Positions 24,301 through 36,897 of a stretch of DNA of 64,000 nucleotides are shown in pieces. This stretch comes from Tribonema minus (lineage: Eukaryota > Sar > Xanthophyceae > Tribonematales > Tribonemataceae), in the NCBI GenBank assembly GCA_017506865.1, contig JAFCMP010000045.1, positions 248,001 through 312,000 on the forward strand, in the 5' to 3' direction. Each line of letters starts with the position of its first letter. Within the stretch, counting starts at the first letter, position 1. Both the position numbers and the translations under genes were made by a program. A model generated the notes under the pieces. It was not told the origin of the DNA. It did no database searches and was given only the letters and a program-made list of their open reading frames with translations.

Positions 24301-25650
24301 TATACTTGGCATTGGTGCATACCGTTATGGTGTGTACACTTACAGTCTGTGCAGCGTGCGCGTCCCCACCACGTGCGCCGGGTGCTCCACCTGGCACCCC
24401 GGAAGGGGCAGGACCTGCACTCCAGATGCACCAGAACAACACTTGTCAGAACAAACCCCTTGACAACCATCTTTTGCAAGCACGAAGTGGCGATACAGAT
24501 GTTTACAAAGCGTACAGCCAAACACCCCAAGGTGAGGGATGCGAAGACTGACGCTCAGTTGCTTGCGTGTGTTGCAGCTGTGCCAGAGAGGCGAAATGGA
24601 ATGTGAGGCGAGCTTCAGCAGCGAGTGACGCGCACATCGCGCATGGTATTCGTGCGCTGTGCTGATGCGCTGTCGCACAAGAGCAGCTTGGGGGTGAGTG
24701 TCGCGAGGGGTTTGAGTTGGGTTTGGGTGAGGGTACTTTAACCTTACTTTAAAAGTAAAAGGGCGGTGAGGGCCGTGTCAAAACGTTGCATGCTGAAGGC
24801 ACAGCAATACTTCACATCTGAGGTCATCAGCGGCAATCCGTCGGGTCAGTGCACGGCGCTGCACACTGCAGCCCCGTTTCAATGATGCATGTAGTCACCA
24901 TTTTTTTTCTGCACCCGCAGTGCGCATCAAGCCTGACAGTGGAATATCCGCCTCACAGCTCATGAGAAGTGCTGATACCCAATGAGCTGTACCCCTCACT
25001 TGGGATCATGTGATTCCTTGATACGGTGCCTTTTTGCTTGGATTGTGTCTGTGCAATGCTGCCAGGAAGCGAAACGGAGAGCTGCATTTGGTTAAAATAC
25101 ATTATTATCCAATTATATGGTAACATTATGTTTATATTTCAGACTAATACCGTGCGCGCTAAAGACTCACCACGTGCTGAATGCCAAACTATATTTATAT
25201 TTTAATAAATACAGTGCGCTCTAAAGACTCACCACGTGCTGATATGCCAAACAATAATAATGTTTTAATCAGAAGCTTGCACGCAGCGGTCTTATGACTA
25301 CTGTGGATATGGTGGCACTGTTTGTCTTGTGGCCGATTGCCGCAGCAGCGGCGGGCACGGTTATTGGTGAAAGGCATTCAATCTGACCGCCCAGTACACC
25401 TTGTCACCTAGAGCTCCACGATCTTTTGATTCATTTCCATAAATACTGTGTGCGCTAAAGAATTGTTACCTTCTGCTTCGATCGTGTCCGTGCGATGCTG
25501 CAAGGAAGCAGAAATGAGAGTTGAATTTCTTACAGTGATAACATTCCAGATAAATATATATTACTTCTTCCCTTTGAAGTACCGTGCGCGCAAAAGACTC
25601 ACCACGTGCTCAATGCCAAACCGCCCTTGCTCCGCGTCCTCATCTTCAAC
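21380..25650 (-). CDS. PUS7: PUS7 exons 17-22
   Basis: Exon 17 25603-25650 (48 nt), 18 24344-24414 (71), 19 23499-23526 (28), 20 22885-22923 (39), 21 22155-22316 (162), 22 21380-21670 (stop TAA 21380-21382). They encode DEDAEQGRFGIEHV|VLPLPGCQVEHP, a short helix TFEAMLRYA, FTLMGAYRHLIVKPEE and LSFSLPPSSYATTLISHLAR. The C-terminus is extended by a (GCT)n-type Ala/Gly tail. The tiny exons 19 and 20 are supported only by phase, splice borders and position in the family alignment. Confidence 0.8.
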
Positions 25651-28600
25651 CTGCGCGCGCGAGGGCAACAGCGAGCAGCAACACCAGCAGTGCTCGGCAT
25701 CAGCACATCCGCCACCTGAGCGTGGTGGCGCCCAGACCTCAAGCGTGAAGGGACGTGCCGCAGTACGCTCATTTCCAGAGCACGCATTCAAGTGCAAGAT
25801 TTATAGGTTGGCCTCCAATGCATGGCGGAACATAGCATGGGGTGACTCAGATTGGCGCCGGAACTAAGTCACTTCATATCCGGGATCACATCGTGATCGC
25901 CTGCTTTGGCCAGCGCGTAGCCACATGCGCGGCGCAATGCATGGGGAGCGTCTACAGACGGGGGGGGGGAAGGGGGTGTTTGTTGGCCTGATCACCGCGA
26001 CGGTCCTCCAGAGCACGTTGGCTGTTTGCATATGCTCACTGGACATACGTTGGAGTATAACACCCACCATGTAGACGCGAATGGAAGGGGGGGCAACAAA
26101 CGTGGAGGGGGGAATACCCCCTCTGCCCCCCTGCCCAGCCCCTCCCCCCTGAGTCTTCTTCTTCCATCTGCCCAGGCCCTGCCCCTTCACGCCAGCAGGT
26201 CTGCAAATGCACATGGCGAGGTGATCATCAGGTGCACAACGTCGTGTGAGGTGTTGTGTTCTCACAGCGTCGATTCCACAACAGAGGTGTGATACATCGA
26301 TGAGCTGCGGAAAACGAAAAAGATGCGCTGCATTGACAAAACCGTTTACAGGGCAGGGCTGCGACGCACGTCCATGTCCATTCAGCGATGCATGCATATC
26401 GGTGCTCAGTGATTTTGTATGTGTGCTGTTGACATGAACTAGAAGCACCAACGGCCGTGAAGCTGCAGCACACTCCCTCAACACGCCCTTCCAGCGCATA
26501 CACCAACAGCATAGCAAGTAGAGGGCCGTAATTGAAGTCATGCGGTATGTTTGGCAGGTTCTGCATCTGCATCATCCTCAGCTGCGCTTTGGACAATGCA
26601 CAAAAAGCATCCCAGAGCTCCGGCATCATAGGTGGACAATGCACAAATAATATACTTCAATTATCTCCAATGCGCAAAAAGCATACTTCTACTTTTCGGC
26701 ATGTCCAGAGGTGCGGCATGACCTGGCGGGTTCTTGCGCTGGCTCCGTAGTTGGGTAATGCACGAAGAGCATCCCAGAGCTCCAGCATCGTAATTGGCAA
26801 TGCACAAAAAGAATGCTTCAGGTATCTCCAGTGCACAAAAGGTATACTTTCAGTACTTCCAGAGGCGCAGCAGGACCTGGCGGGCCCTTGCACGGAGCGC
26901 ACTGGCATCATCATTAATCGTGCACGCAGAAGCAACTGCCGCATCACAACTGAATGACACACAAATAACTCCAGACGTGCGGCATGACCTGGCGGGCCCT
27001 TGACTGTTTCTGTGTTCGAATCTATCACTGTGGTTACGACAAATAAATCGAGTAAGTGACCTTGGCGGGTTCTTGCAGTGGTGGCATTGCTCAGCACCCC
27101 CGCGGGCTCCTCACCGCCCCCCCCGCATGCGACCGGAGTCAGAAAAGTGGCCGGCTGACGTTTTTTGGTGTTCATAATTTTTTTGCTGAGGTAATTACTG
27201 TCTTCAGGAAAAAATGAGTTCAAGTACATCCACAACTCCAGTGTGACCTTGCGGGCTCTTGCGCGGGCGCGGTGGCATCGCTCAGCGCCCCCGCGGGCTC
27301 CTCGCCGCCCCCGCGGAAGTCCCACGCGGTGAGCGGCGCCTGCGTCCTGGCATCCAGCAGCACAAGGTCGCCCAGCACCTGCGCGGGGGCCAACAGGTGG
27401 GGTGGGGAGGGGGGGGGGGGGAGCACCACAGTTGGGACGAGACAAGACATTTACTCGTTACTCGTGCTTGTAGAAGCACTCGTACACGAGCAATCGTAGA
27501 GTACGAGTACTCGTACATGAATTGTGAGGTCCCCCAGCACCTGCGCGGGGGGGGGCGGGGCATGCCGAGGGGGGGGGGGTAGGGGGCGGGAGACATCGGC
27601 TCATGGAGTTGAAGTCGTATGTAACGCTCACCAACCCACGTGTAACGCACAGTTGGTATGCTGGGGGGGGGGCATGGCTCATGAACTTGAAGTTTTCAGT
27701 AACATGCACACCCCTCGTGCATGTAGCGTATGGCCGGATTTACGTTCATGGGGCAGGGATGTTGTGTGCGCGGCAGTGCTCAGCAGGAAGAAAAAGAGCA
27801 GTAACTCGCTCACTTGCTGAGTGAGCGCGGCTGCCGATCGCTGTCTCGACGGAGCAGGCAAGGCTATAGCTAACGATTGTCTGCATGTACCATTTCTGTA
27901 CTTTTGCTTAAGGGGCGAAACCCTCTTCGGCACCACGTCGTAACCACCAGGTATGCTCCCATTGAGCTTGCACGCGCTTTCCCTGCCGGAAGCAGAGCAT
28001 ACACAGACACTCACCACAGCCATAAAGCTATCTACCACTAGTACCACCTCTGTTGCATGCCTGGAAGCACATGGTGAAACAGTGTACATACCTGAAAGCA
28101 CATTGTGAAATACTGCAAGCGCATGCTGCAAAGCAGCACGAGACGCCACAGGAGCTGCGCGGCCGACGGCGCGCGCGGCAGCAGGAACGCAGCAGAGCGC
28201 ATGATTTAAAGTTGTGCTTGAGGTTGAGATACATGCGTCATTCATTGAAGTACAAGACTTCATGCAGACAAATGCATTCATGCGTGCAGTGCATCAGAGC
28301 ACGCGAGCGGGCTTGGGCAGTGCACCAAACGTACCGCTTTGGCGGTGTTCATCTCCATCCTGGTGCTCGCCGCGCAGTTCCACAGCAGGCTCTGGTACGC
28401 CTGAGTGTACAGCTGCCGCAGGTTCCTGGGCAGCGCTCTGCACATGGACAAATCACAGTCAAGGCGGCAGACATCATGATTTCATGGGCACAATCTGGTG
28501 TTGCGAGTCCACCCGCCGTGCAACCAGTAGGCAACAGCACGCTCTCTTGGCACCATAACCATGTTGAACTTTTTGTTAATTCTCGCTCAGGGCGCGTGGT

Positions 28601-31600
28601 GTACTTCCGTCGAAGCAGCGAACATCCTGCGTTCATGGACAGTTTGGTGTTCGCGAGTCAACCTGCCCCGCAACAACAGGCGATAGCGCGCTGTGGTACA
28701 GTAGTCACCACAATCAACGTGCTTCGTGAGGTTGTACTTCCGTCGAAGCAGCGAACACTCTGCTGTCATGGACAGTTTGGTGTTTGCGAGCCTACCCCCC
28801 GCCGACCAGCAGGCAACAGCACGCTCTTGTAGTCATCACAATAGACGTGTTGTACTTCCGTCGAAGCAGCGAACACACTGCTGTCATGGAGAGGTTGGTG
28901 TTTGCGAGTCCACCTGCCCCGCAACGAGCAGGCAATAGCGCGTTATTGTACAGTAGTCATCACGATAAACATGCTTCGTGAGGCTGTACTTCAGGTACTA
29001 ATACATCGAAATGTGAAATTTCAATGCGTCTATGTACTCCCTGACAAAGCAGGCAACAGCACTTTGTCCTCGTCCGCACTGTTAGTTCAATTAACCAATT
29101 AGCAAAGGGCCAGTTTACTGCAAGTACTTGAAATGCAGAGATAACCTGAACGCCGAAAGCGGATACTGGTCCCCTTCTTGGCAAGCGCTCCAGAGAGCAC
29201 ACCATGGCTTACTTCAACGCCTTGAAGTATACAAATGACTGAGCATTGACTGCGGGTCCTTCCCCTCTGACACGGCCATCGCACCCACGAGCATGGGTTT
29301 TTGCACCCTTGGGTGAACCAGCACACACTTCTTCAAGTACGTGATGTACATCAGCGCTCACAGAGAATTCTTGCCCTCATACATGCGCGCCAACGAGTGC
29401 CCCAGCAAAGGCAACAAGAGTGCTTCAGATACTGATGATTTAGTTTGGAAGTACTACAATATATGTAGATTACTTCAAGTACTTGAAGTAAGCCAGGTAC
29501 CTGAGCGTTGACAGCGAGTCCTTACCCCCCGGCTCGTCCAGTGCGCTGACGCGCTTGACATTTGCATGCCCCAGCAAAGGCAATATATACAGAGTGCTTC
29601 AGATACTGACGATATCATTTGAGAGTATGTACATAGATTAGTTCAAGTGCTTGAAGTAAGCCAGAATACCTGAGCGCTGACAGCGGTTCCTCGCCTGCCG
29701 ACTTGGCGAGCGCGTCAATGACCGCCCCAGCAAAGGCAATGTACAGTGTGCTTCCGACACTGATGATGAGGTACCACGATATGTGGATCACTTCAAGTAC
29801 TTGAAGTTAAGCCAGGTACCTGAGCGCTGACGGGGGTCCTTGCCCCCCGACTTGTCACGTGCGCCAACGAGTGCCCCAGCAAAAGCAATCTACAGAGTGC
29901 TTCGGACACTGCTGATGGGCTTCAAAGTACAACGATATGTCTAGATCACTTCAAGTACTTGAATTCAAACCAGGTACCTGAGCGCTGACAAGGGGTCCTT
30001 GCCCGCCGACTTGGCGAGCGCGCCCAGGAGCGCGTGCTCCACCATGGCGCGGCGCGGCAGGAGCGCCAGCGCGGCGGCCACGTCCTGCACCGCTCAGCAT
30101 CGGAGCAAGAAGAAGTGCAGTGTCAGCGCTCGTTCTGCAGCATCAGAGTGATGTGGAAGTGCGGTGCCAGCGCTCAGCAACAGAGCGAGGGCCAGCGCGG
30201 CGCCCGCGTCCTGCATTGCTCAGCGTCAGAGTGAACAGAAGTGCGGTGTCAGCGCTCGACAACAGGCCGCGTCCTGCAGCATCAGAGTGAAATAGAAGTG
30301 CGGTGGCAGCGCTCAGCAACAGAGCGAGGGCCGGCCGGCCATGCCAGCGTGGCGCCCGCATCAGAGTAAAAGCAGAGCGGTGTCAGAGCTCAATCACAGA
30401 GCGACAACAACAGAGCGAGGCCATCTGCTTACAACTGCAGCAGCGGCCATCTGCTGACACTGGCGCGCACATTTTCAACATGCGCGCTCCTCACGTGGCC
30501 TTTCAGAATGCACAGAAGTGCTGTTGTTTACAAATGAGGATCGTGGCAAGCACGCTGCAGAGGAATGCAAAGCGCGCGTTGCGTGTAGAGCGAGAGCGTT
30601 ATTCTGCGTCGGTCGCAAGCCTTGAAGGAAAGGCGACAAGGTGCCAAAAGATAATTCTGAAGAAACCAGAAAATGTGCGAGAGACACTCTCTGAACTGAC
30701 AATTCATATGCTGCGCATCCTGTATGACTGTGGCCAGTCATGACTTGCATGGTTGATGTGCTGCACACCTTGTGAAGGCCTGCTATTCCGACAAAAGCGA
30801 GGTCGGCGCTCAGCAATAGAGCGAGGGTGGCCATTGCACACGGTCAGCCCAGAAGCAGGCACCTGCTGAAAAACTGGCGCGCGCTTGCACCAAATGCGCG
30901 CTCTTCGCGTGCCCGCTTTCGTCTCCAGTGCTCAACACATGCAGGCGCCGTAGCGAGGCACCACTGCAGGCACCGCTGGTTCGGCAGAGAGTATTCAACG
31001 ACAGCAGCGCCTACCATGGTGACCTTCGTCTCCGTTCATGGCGCCTTGGCAGCCGTCACCAGTGCTCATTGCAAGAAAGCACCGCTTCGATGCAGAACTT
31101 AGAACACTGCGGATTTGAAACGGCATTCTGGCAGCAGTGCTCATTACCTTGGTCTGCTTGCCCATACCGCTTCAGCGGCTGCCACGTCTACAAGCAAACG
31201 CCGTTTATTACACAACTTTAATACCTACTTCATGCTTCAGAAAACGGCTTGCTAGTATAAGTGATCATCCACAGCAGTGCTCCGTCATCTCGATCTCTGC
31301 CTACGCTGCCTTGGCGGCCGCCACGTCCGCAGCATCCATACAAAACTTCAAACACTGCTTCATCCTCCTGACACTGCTTGATAACAAAGGAAGTAGCGAC
31401 AGCAGTGCTCATCACCTTGGTCTCCGCCCACGCTGCCCTGGCAGCTGCCACAACCGCACCGTCCATACACAACTTCAACAACTGCTGCATCCTCCGGCTG
31501 CTTTCAAGCAGCTTTTGGAGGATGAAGCAGATTCATCATTGAAATAACATCAACAGTAACAACAACAGCGCTCATCACCTTGGTCTGCGCCCACGCCGCC

Positions 31601-34600
31601 TTGGCCTTCGCCACTTCAGCGCTGTCCACACACAACTGCAAACACTGCGTCATCATCTGAAACCTGCTGAATAATATTATAAGAACTTCATAAACTGCTT
31701 CATCCTCCAAAACCTGCTTCTATAATAATAACACAAGAAGTGTCGACTGCAGTGCTCATCACCTTGGTCTCCGCCCACCCATGTCGCCTTGGCAGCCGCC
31801 ACGTCAGCGTCGTCCATACACACCTTCAACAACTGCTTCATCGTCCACAACCTGCTTATTGATAATACTTTGAAGTATATGCTTGTTTTTTTTCAAGAAA
31901 TAAGCCAGAGTATAAGAAGTGACGAAAGAAGTGCTCATCACCTTGGTCTCCGCCCACGCCGCCTTGGCAGCTGCCACGTCAGCGCGTTCCATACACGACT
32001 TCAAACACTGCTTCATCCTCCCAGAACTGCTCATCTTCTTATTGTTATTAGAAGTAATGGCAGCAGTGCTCATCACCTTGGTGTCCGCCCACGCCGCCTT
32101 GGCAGCCGCCACGTCAGCGCCATCTCTGCTGGACGGCGCCAGCAGCTTGTCCACGGCCTCGGCCCACTCCAGGCGCAGAATGCTGAGCAGCGCCACAAAG
32201 TCCGACCAATCAAAAGGTTGCAGGGTCACGGTGAGGGGTAAGGGGCAGGTTCCGGGGTCAGGGTTGGGGGTAGGGGAAGAGTTGGGATCAGGAAGTGTGA
32301 GGGTATGGCCGCGCTTAGCATGATGCTGCTGTCTCACGTGAGATCGCAAATACCGGCCCGCTGCGCACGAAGCCGGGTGACGAGTTGAGCAGCGCTCGAA
32401 GGCGGCAGGGAGCCGTAGAGGAGTTGATTCACGTGGTAATCCTGGCAAGGTGACACTGCCTCGCCCGCCTGCTACTTTCAGGTGATAGACAAGTGAGAAG
32501 CGCTCCAGCGGGTAGGGAGCCGCTAGCGACGAAAAATTCACACGTATTACTGGCAAGGTGACACACTCCTCGTCCGACTGCTGCTTCTGCGGCAGACGGC
32601 GCAGTCAGCGCGGAGCGTTGCTCCAGGGCATGTGCACGAACAAGGCTATTAGTGACACCCGATGTGCGTGCACTGGCCTCATCATGAGCTACTACGGCAC
32701 CACTCACAATAAATTGCAAGTTTTCTTACTGGCTGCCTCGCCTGTCGCGGTTATAGAACATGGTTCTATGCATGCGGGTAGGTATGGGTGCTGCGCAAGG
32801 CGGGGTATATACATACATACCTCATGCCGACCTCGTGGTTGGGCGTGTCCGCACGGCCGAACCGCTGCGGCCCGAAGAAGTTGACGAACCCCTGCGCGCA
32901 CAAACACGCACGACAGCCGTTGCTCAAACAGATGGCATTCGCACGAGGCGGCGCGCTTGCGCACGCATCGCTGTCACGCAGCGGTGGCAGTGCGCACGCA
33001 TCACCGTCACCCCGGAGCGGCGCGATTGCGCATACCTAACCCTAACCCTAACCCTAACCCTAACGGCGGCGCGCTTACGCATGCATCACCACCGCTCAGC
33101 GTTGGCACCGGTCGGCCTGACAGAGCGTGAGACACAAGCGACACCAGATGACAAGCATGCTCTGCTGTCAATCAACATGACATCTCTCGCCTACTGCCAG
33201 AAAGAGCCACAAGCGGCAGTGCGGATGCATCAACCTAACTCTGTGAGAGGCAATGGCACGCTGTCAGGAACAGCACAGCCAGCGCTGCCGCTGAATGCCT
33301 GCAGATGCTGCAGCGCATGCCGTGGCAGCATGGCACGGGACCGCACGCAGCAGCATGGGCTCGCAGGCCATACCGGGATGTACTTCATGTTTGAAGATCA
33401 CCTTGAGCACACCCTGGCCTGCTGATACGCACGGGGAAGTGGGCTGCAGAGCACATAAGAAGCGATGTATATCACCCCTAGCCATGACCCCCATGACGCG
33501 AGTGTGAATGTACTGCAGGCAGGCAGCACATCTCAGCTTCATTCCTGAATTTCAAACTTCCAAAATGCGCACACATTCAGTATTTCAACGGGTCCATCGT
33601 GCGCACACTGTGCAGTGGCAGCGCCGTGCGATGGCACCGTCGGTGCTGCAGCGCAGCTCAACAGCAGCTCACACATAAAAGTCCAGTTTCGCGTGCACAA
33701 GTGGAAAGAACCGAGCTCTTACACGGTGCAGTCACAACACTGCGCACAAGCGGCTTCAAAGTACCTGCGCTACGAGTTTGTCGGCGGCGGCTGACAGTTG
33801 TGCGTCGGCAAGTGTTGAACCTTCCGGCAGTGACACTCCCACCGTGAAGCGATTGCCGCGCAGCTGCGGCGCAGGGGCACAATGGAGGCCGGTCGACGTG
33901 CACATGATGAGTAAAAACGTTGGGGGGTGACAGAGAGCGTAAAGCATTATGCCAATGCAGCCATTGCTGTTGAAGTTGCGTGCCGCAGCGTCTCGTGTGT
34001 CGCGTTGAGCGAGCTGCAAAGTCAGCTGGTTTTGGTGACAGTGCGCACCAACGACTCCCATGTGCGATTGCAAACCGTTTTCGCCGACCCGTCACTGTCT
34101 TTCTTGACTGCATGCTGCAGCACTTGAACGCAGATCTGAGCGAAAGGAAGAAAGTGAACACTCTCTGCATACCGCCAAGAGGCTGCTTCGGGCCCATGTA
34201 CACACTGGCACAAGTATCGTCTGGCCGCCACATGGGCTTGGTGCTGTACACTGAAACACAGGCGGTACATCGAGCGCAGCTTGACGTTGGCTGGCGCATT
34301 ACCTAAACGTAACCCAGTCACTGAACCTTCACCTTAGCCCTACGCCAAACCCTCCCGTAGCCTTCACTGTAGCATACATCCTAACCCCCTCGCAGTCGGT
34401 CAACTGCCGCAGTGATGACCGTAGCGATTCTGAGCCCAGAAACACGTCCTTTCTGAGGTGCCGACCCCCCGAACCCCCCCCCGCCCACACACACCCTTGT
34501 TCATCACGAGACGCATAACCAGGCACGACCCATTGACTGACGTTGACAGCTAGGGATGAGCACTGCTGCATGCGCACGCACCTGGCCGAGCCCCAGCTCA

Positions 34601-36865
34601 GAGGGTTTGTAGCACAGGTCCGAAACAGCCAGGCCCTCCTTCTGCATCGCCGCCTGGCAGGGCAAACCGCGCAAAAAAAATGTGGCACAGTCGCGAAGGT
34701 CAGATAATGTGGTGCAGACATGGAAGTCAGTAATTGGACCCAGTGCTGCTTAGTGCTGCCGAGGCATCGGCGATGCGTGGAAAGGCGACATGTCGAAGGG
34801 AGTCGGATTGTGGCAGGCGTATGATATGGTGCAGCCGTAGAGGCCAGTAGTTGGAACCAGTGCTGCTTAGTGCTGCCAAGGCGTCAGCAGTGTGTAGAAG
34901 CTGATCTGTCAATGAGAGACGGGTTGATGTGGCAGGCGTAGTGTGGCACATCGTTCTGGCTTTGTTGCAGTTGAGGAGTATTTCAGGAAAACAGTTTCCG
35001 CCTGCAGTGGTCATGCACAGTTTAGGATACGGTGTGCTGTGCGCTGCAAGAGGTAGAGCGAACTAGACGTCGGTCTCGAGCAGCGAGCCTGCTGCGGTGC
35101 GCACACGCACATGCCCCTTCACCATGCATACGTACAAGAAAGGCGACATACGTGCATGCCTCTTCCGCAAGCATACCCCACCCCTCTGCAGCGATATACA
35201 CATACATATACGTATGCAACATGCGTAAGTACTTACGTCTGCGGCGACGAGCTCCTCGGCTTCGAGGCGCCAGCAGCGCACTTTCTGAGCCGTGAACGCG
35301 CGTCTGTCCTTGGAGCCCGCATACGAGAACCTGTGAAATGGCGTGAGCACCAACTTCAATGTTACATTTGCAGCAAAGGGGCGCGTATGTTGAGGGGGAC
35401 AGGGAGCGGAGCACGGCTCTTTGGTTACAGCAAGCTTGCTCTGCGCTTACGTGTGGCACACGCAGGATAGCCGAACAGGAGAGTGTCATGTCTCAGTCAG
35501 CATGGTGGCGAGTGCGCGAAATGTTGTTCTGCATGGCGTGATCGCATCTGATGGAGGCGATGCCCTCCAAGCCGTAACCCTGACCTTAACCCTAACCCCA
35601 AGCAGCGTGGCGCCTGCACTAGTGATCCATCTGTGCCCTGCCCAGCCCGACTACATTTGCAGCGCCACTCCGCTGTGCTTGCGCACGCCCGATGCGCGCC
35701 GCCTCAACCATCCAGCCCGCCTCTTGCGGATGAGATTTGCTACCTGAGAGTATGTCTCGTTCATTCATGATGGCGACGACGTGACAGGTTGCTTCACCGT
35801 CGTGTTGGGCCGGCTCAGGTCTGCGTGCACCACAGGCATGTGAAGGGCTGCTATGTATGAGAATGATGCGCCTGTAGAGAGTCATCAATCAATCCGACGA
35901 GGGGTACTGATGCTGCCACGGCTCACCGCTTTCGCTTCACGCGGAGCATGCGTGAGAGCACATTAAAGGTGTCAATATATAAGGATGAGGCTGATGCGGA
36001 GCACGCGCGACAGCACGTAAAAGGCGTCTACGTATAAGGATAGAGAGTCACCAATCAAATCCAACGAGGTCTACTGATGCTGCTACCGCTTACCGCGTTC
36101 GCTTCACGCGGAGCACGCGCGACAGCGCGTCGATGGCCTCGTGCGTGCCGCGCCCGGCCTTGTACAGCGAGAACTCGAGGTACCTGTAAGACCATGCACA
36201 GGGGGGGGGAAGGGGGGGGGTGAACACCTGAACTTATACAAGTCTTGGTGGATTACAGTACTTGATATTGTGGCCGGCGGGTGGCTGCGGTGGGGCTGGA
36301 GGGGGAATGAGTAGGGAGAAACGCTGTCAAACACTCTGTATTCATGGATCCGCTGTGTTCGACCCCGGGACGATGCTGCGCGGCGCGCATGAAAAGGCGG
36401 GCGAAACTTTGCTGCGACTTCAACTCAACACACACAGGACTAAAAAACAGCTGCGAGCAATGACATCAGCTGATCACAGTTTGAGCTTTGCCGCAAGGAC
36501 GGTTTTTTTCTTTCTCCTCAGATGCGCGTTTGACCGCTTCAAAAGTGAAGCGGAAATCACTCTGGCTCAGACCGTTGTGCACGCAGTAATACGCACCAGT
36601 GGCACTTGACGCCTTGCACAGCAACGTCGCAACAACATCACATGCACACAATCGAGCACTGTCACTCACTCCGGCCTGCCGCGGGGCCACCCCCTGCGCC
36701 CCTTGCTAGGGGGCTTGTACTGCAGCTCCAGCGCCGCCGCAGGCGTTGCGACTGGAGTTGACGCGTCAGCGTCTTCCTGCACGCCACAAGACAATTACTA
36801 GTTGCATGCCAGTCAGAACTATGCGCGTGGGCAGATCAAAGAGCTGCAGCCTACCTACCCAAGGC

Positions 36866-36897
<32 letters not shown>

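Noticed and set aside
26657-27445. 262-codon open frame on -
   Set aside because: Runs through PUS7 exon 16 in a different frame and through its edge array; Gly/Arg/Pro-rich with no domain.
28053-28832. 259-codon open frame on +
   Set aside because: Antisense to PUS7 exon 15 and to a tandem array; no recognisable product.
29130-32076. CRISPR-like array
   Set aside because: Units are diverged exon-intron pieces of 120-180 bp in a eukaryotic gene, not short identical repeats with unique spacers.
31804-32556. 250-codon open frame on - taken as one gene
   Set aside because: It contains PUS7 exon 13 in frame, but flanking parts are intron and array; splice borders and family alignment define only 32077-32182.
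36337-36376. tRNA-like T-loop (gtgttcgaccccgg)
   Set aside because: No matching A box, anticodon arm or acceptor stem around it.
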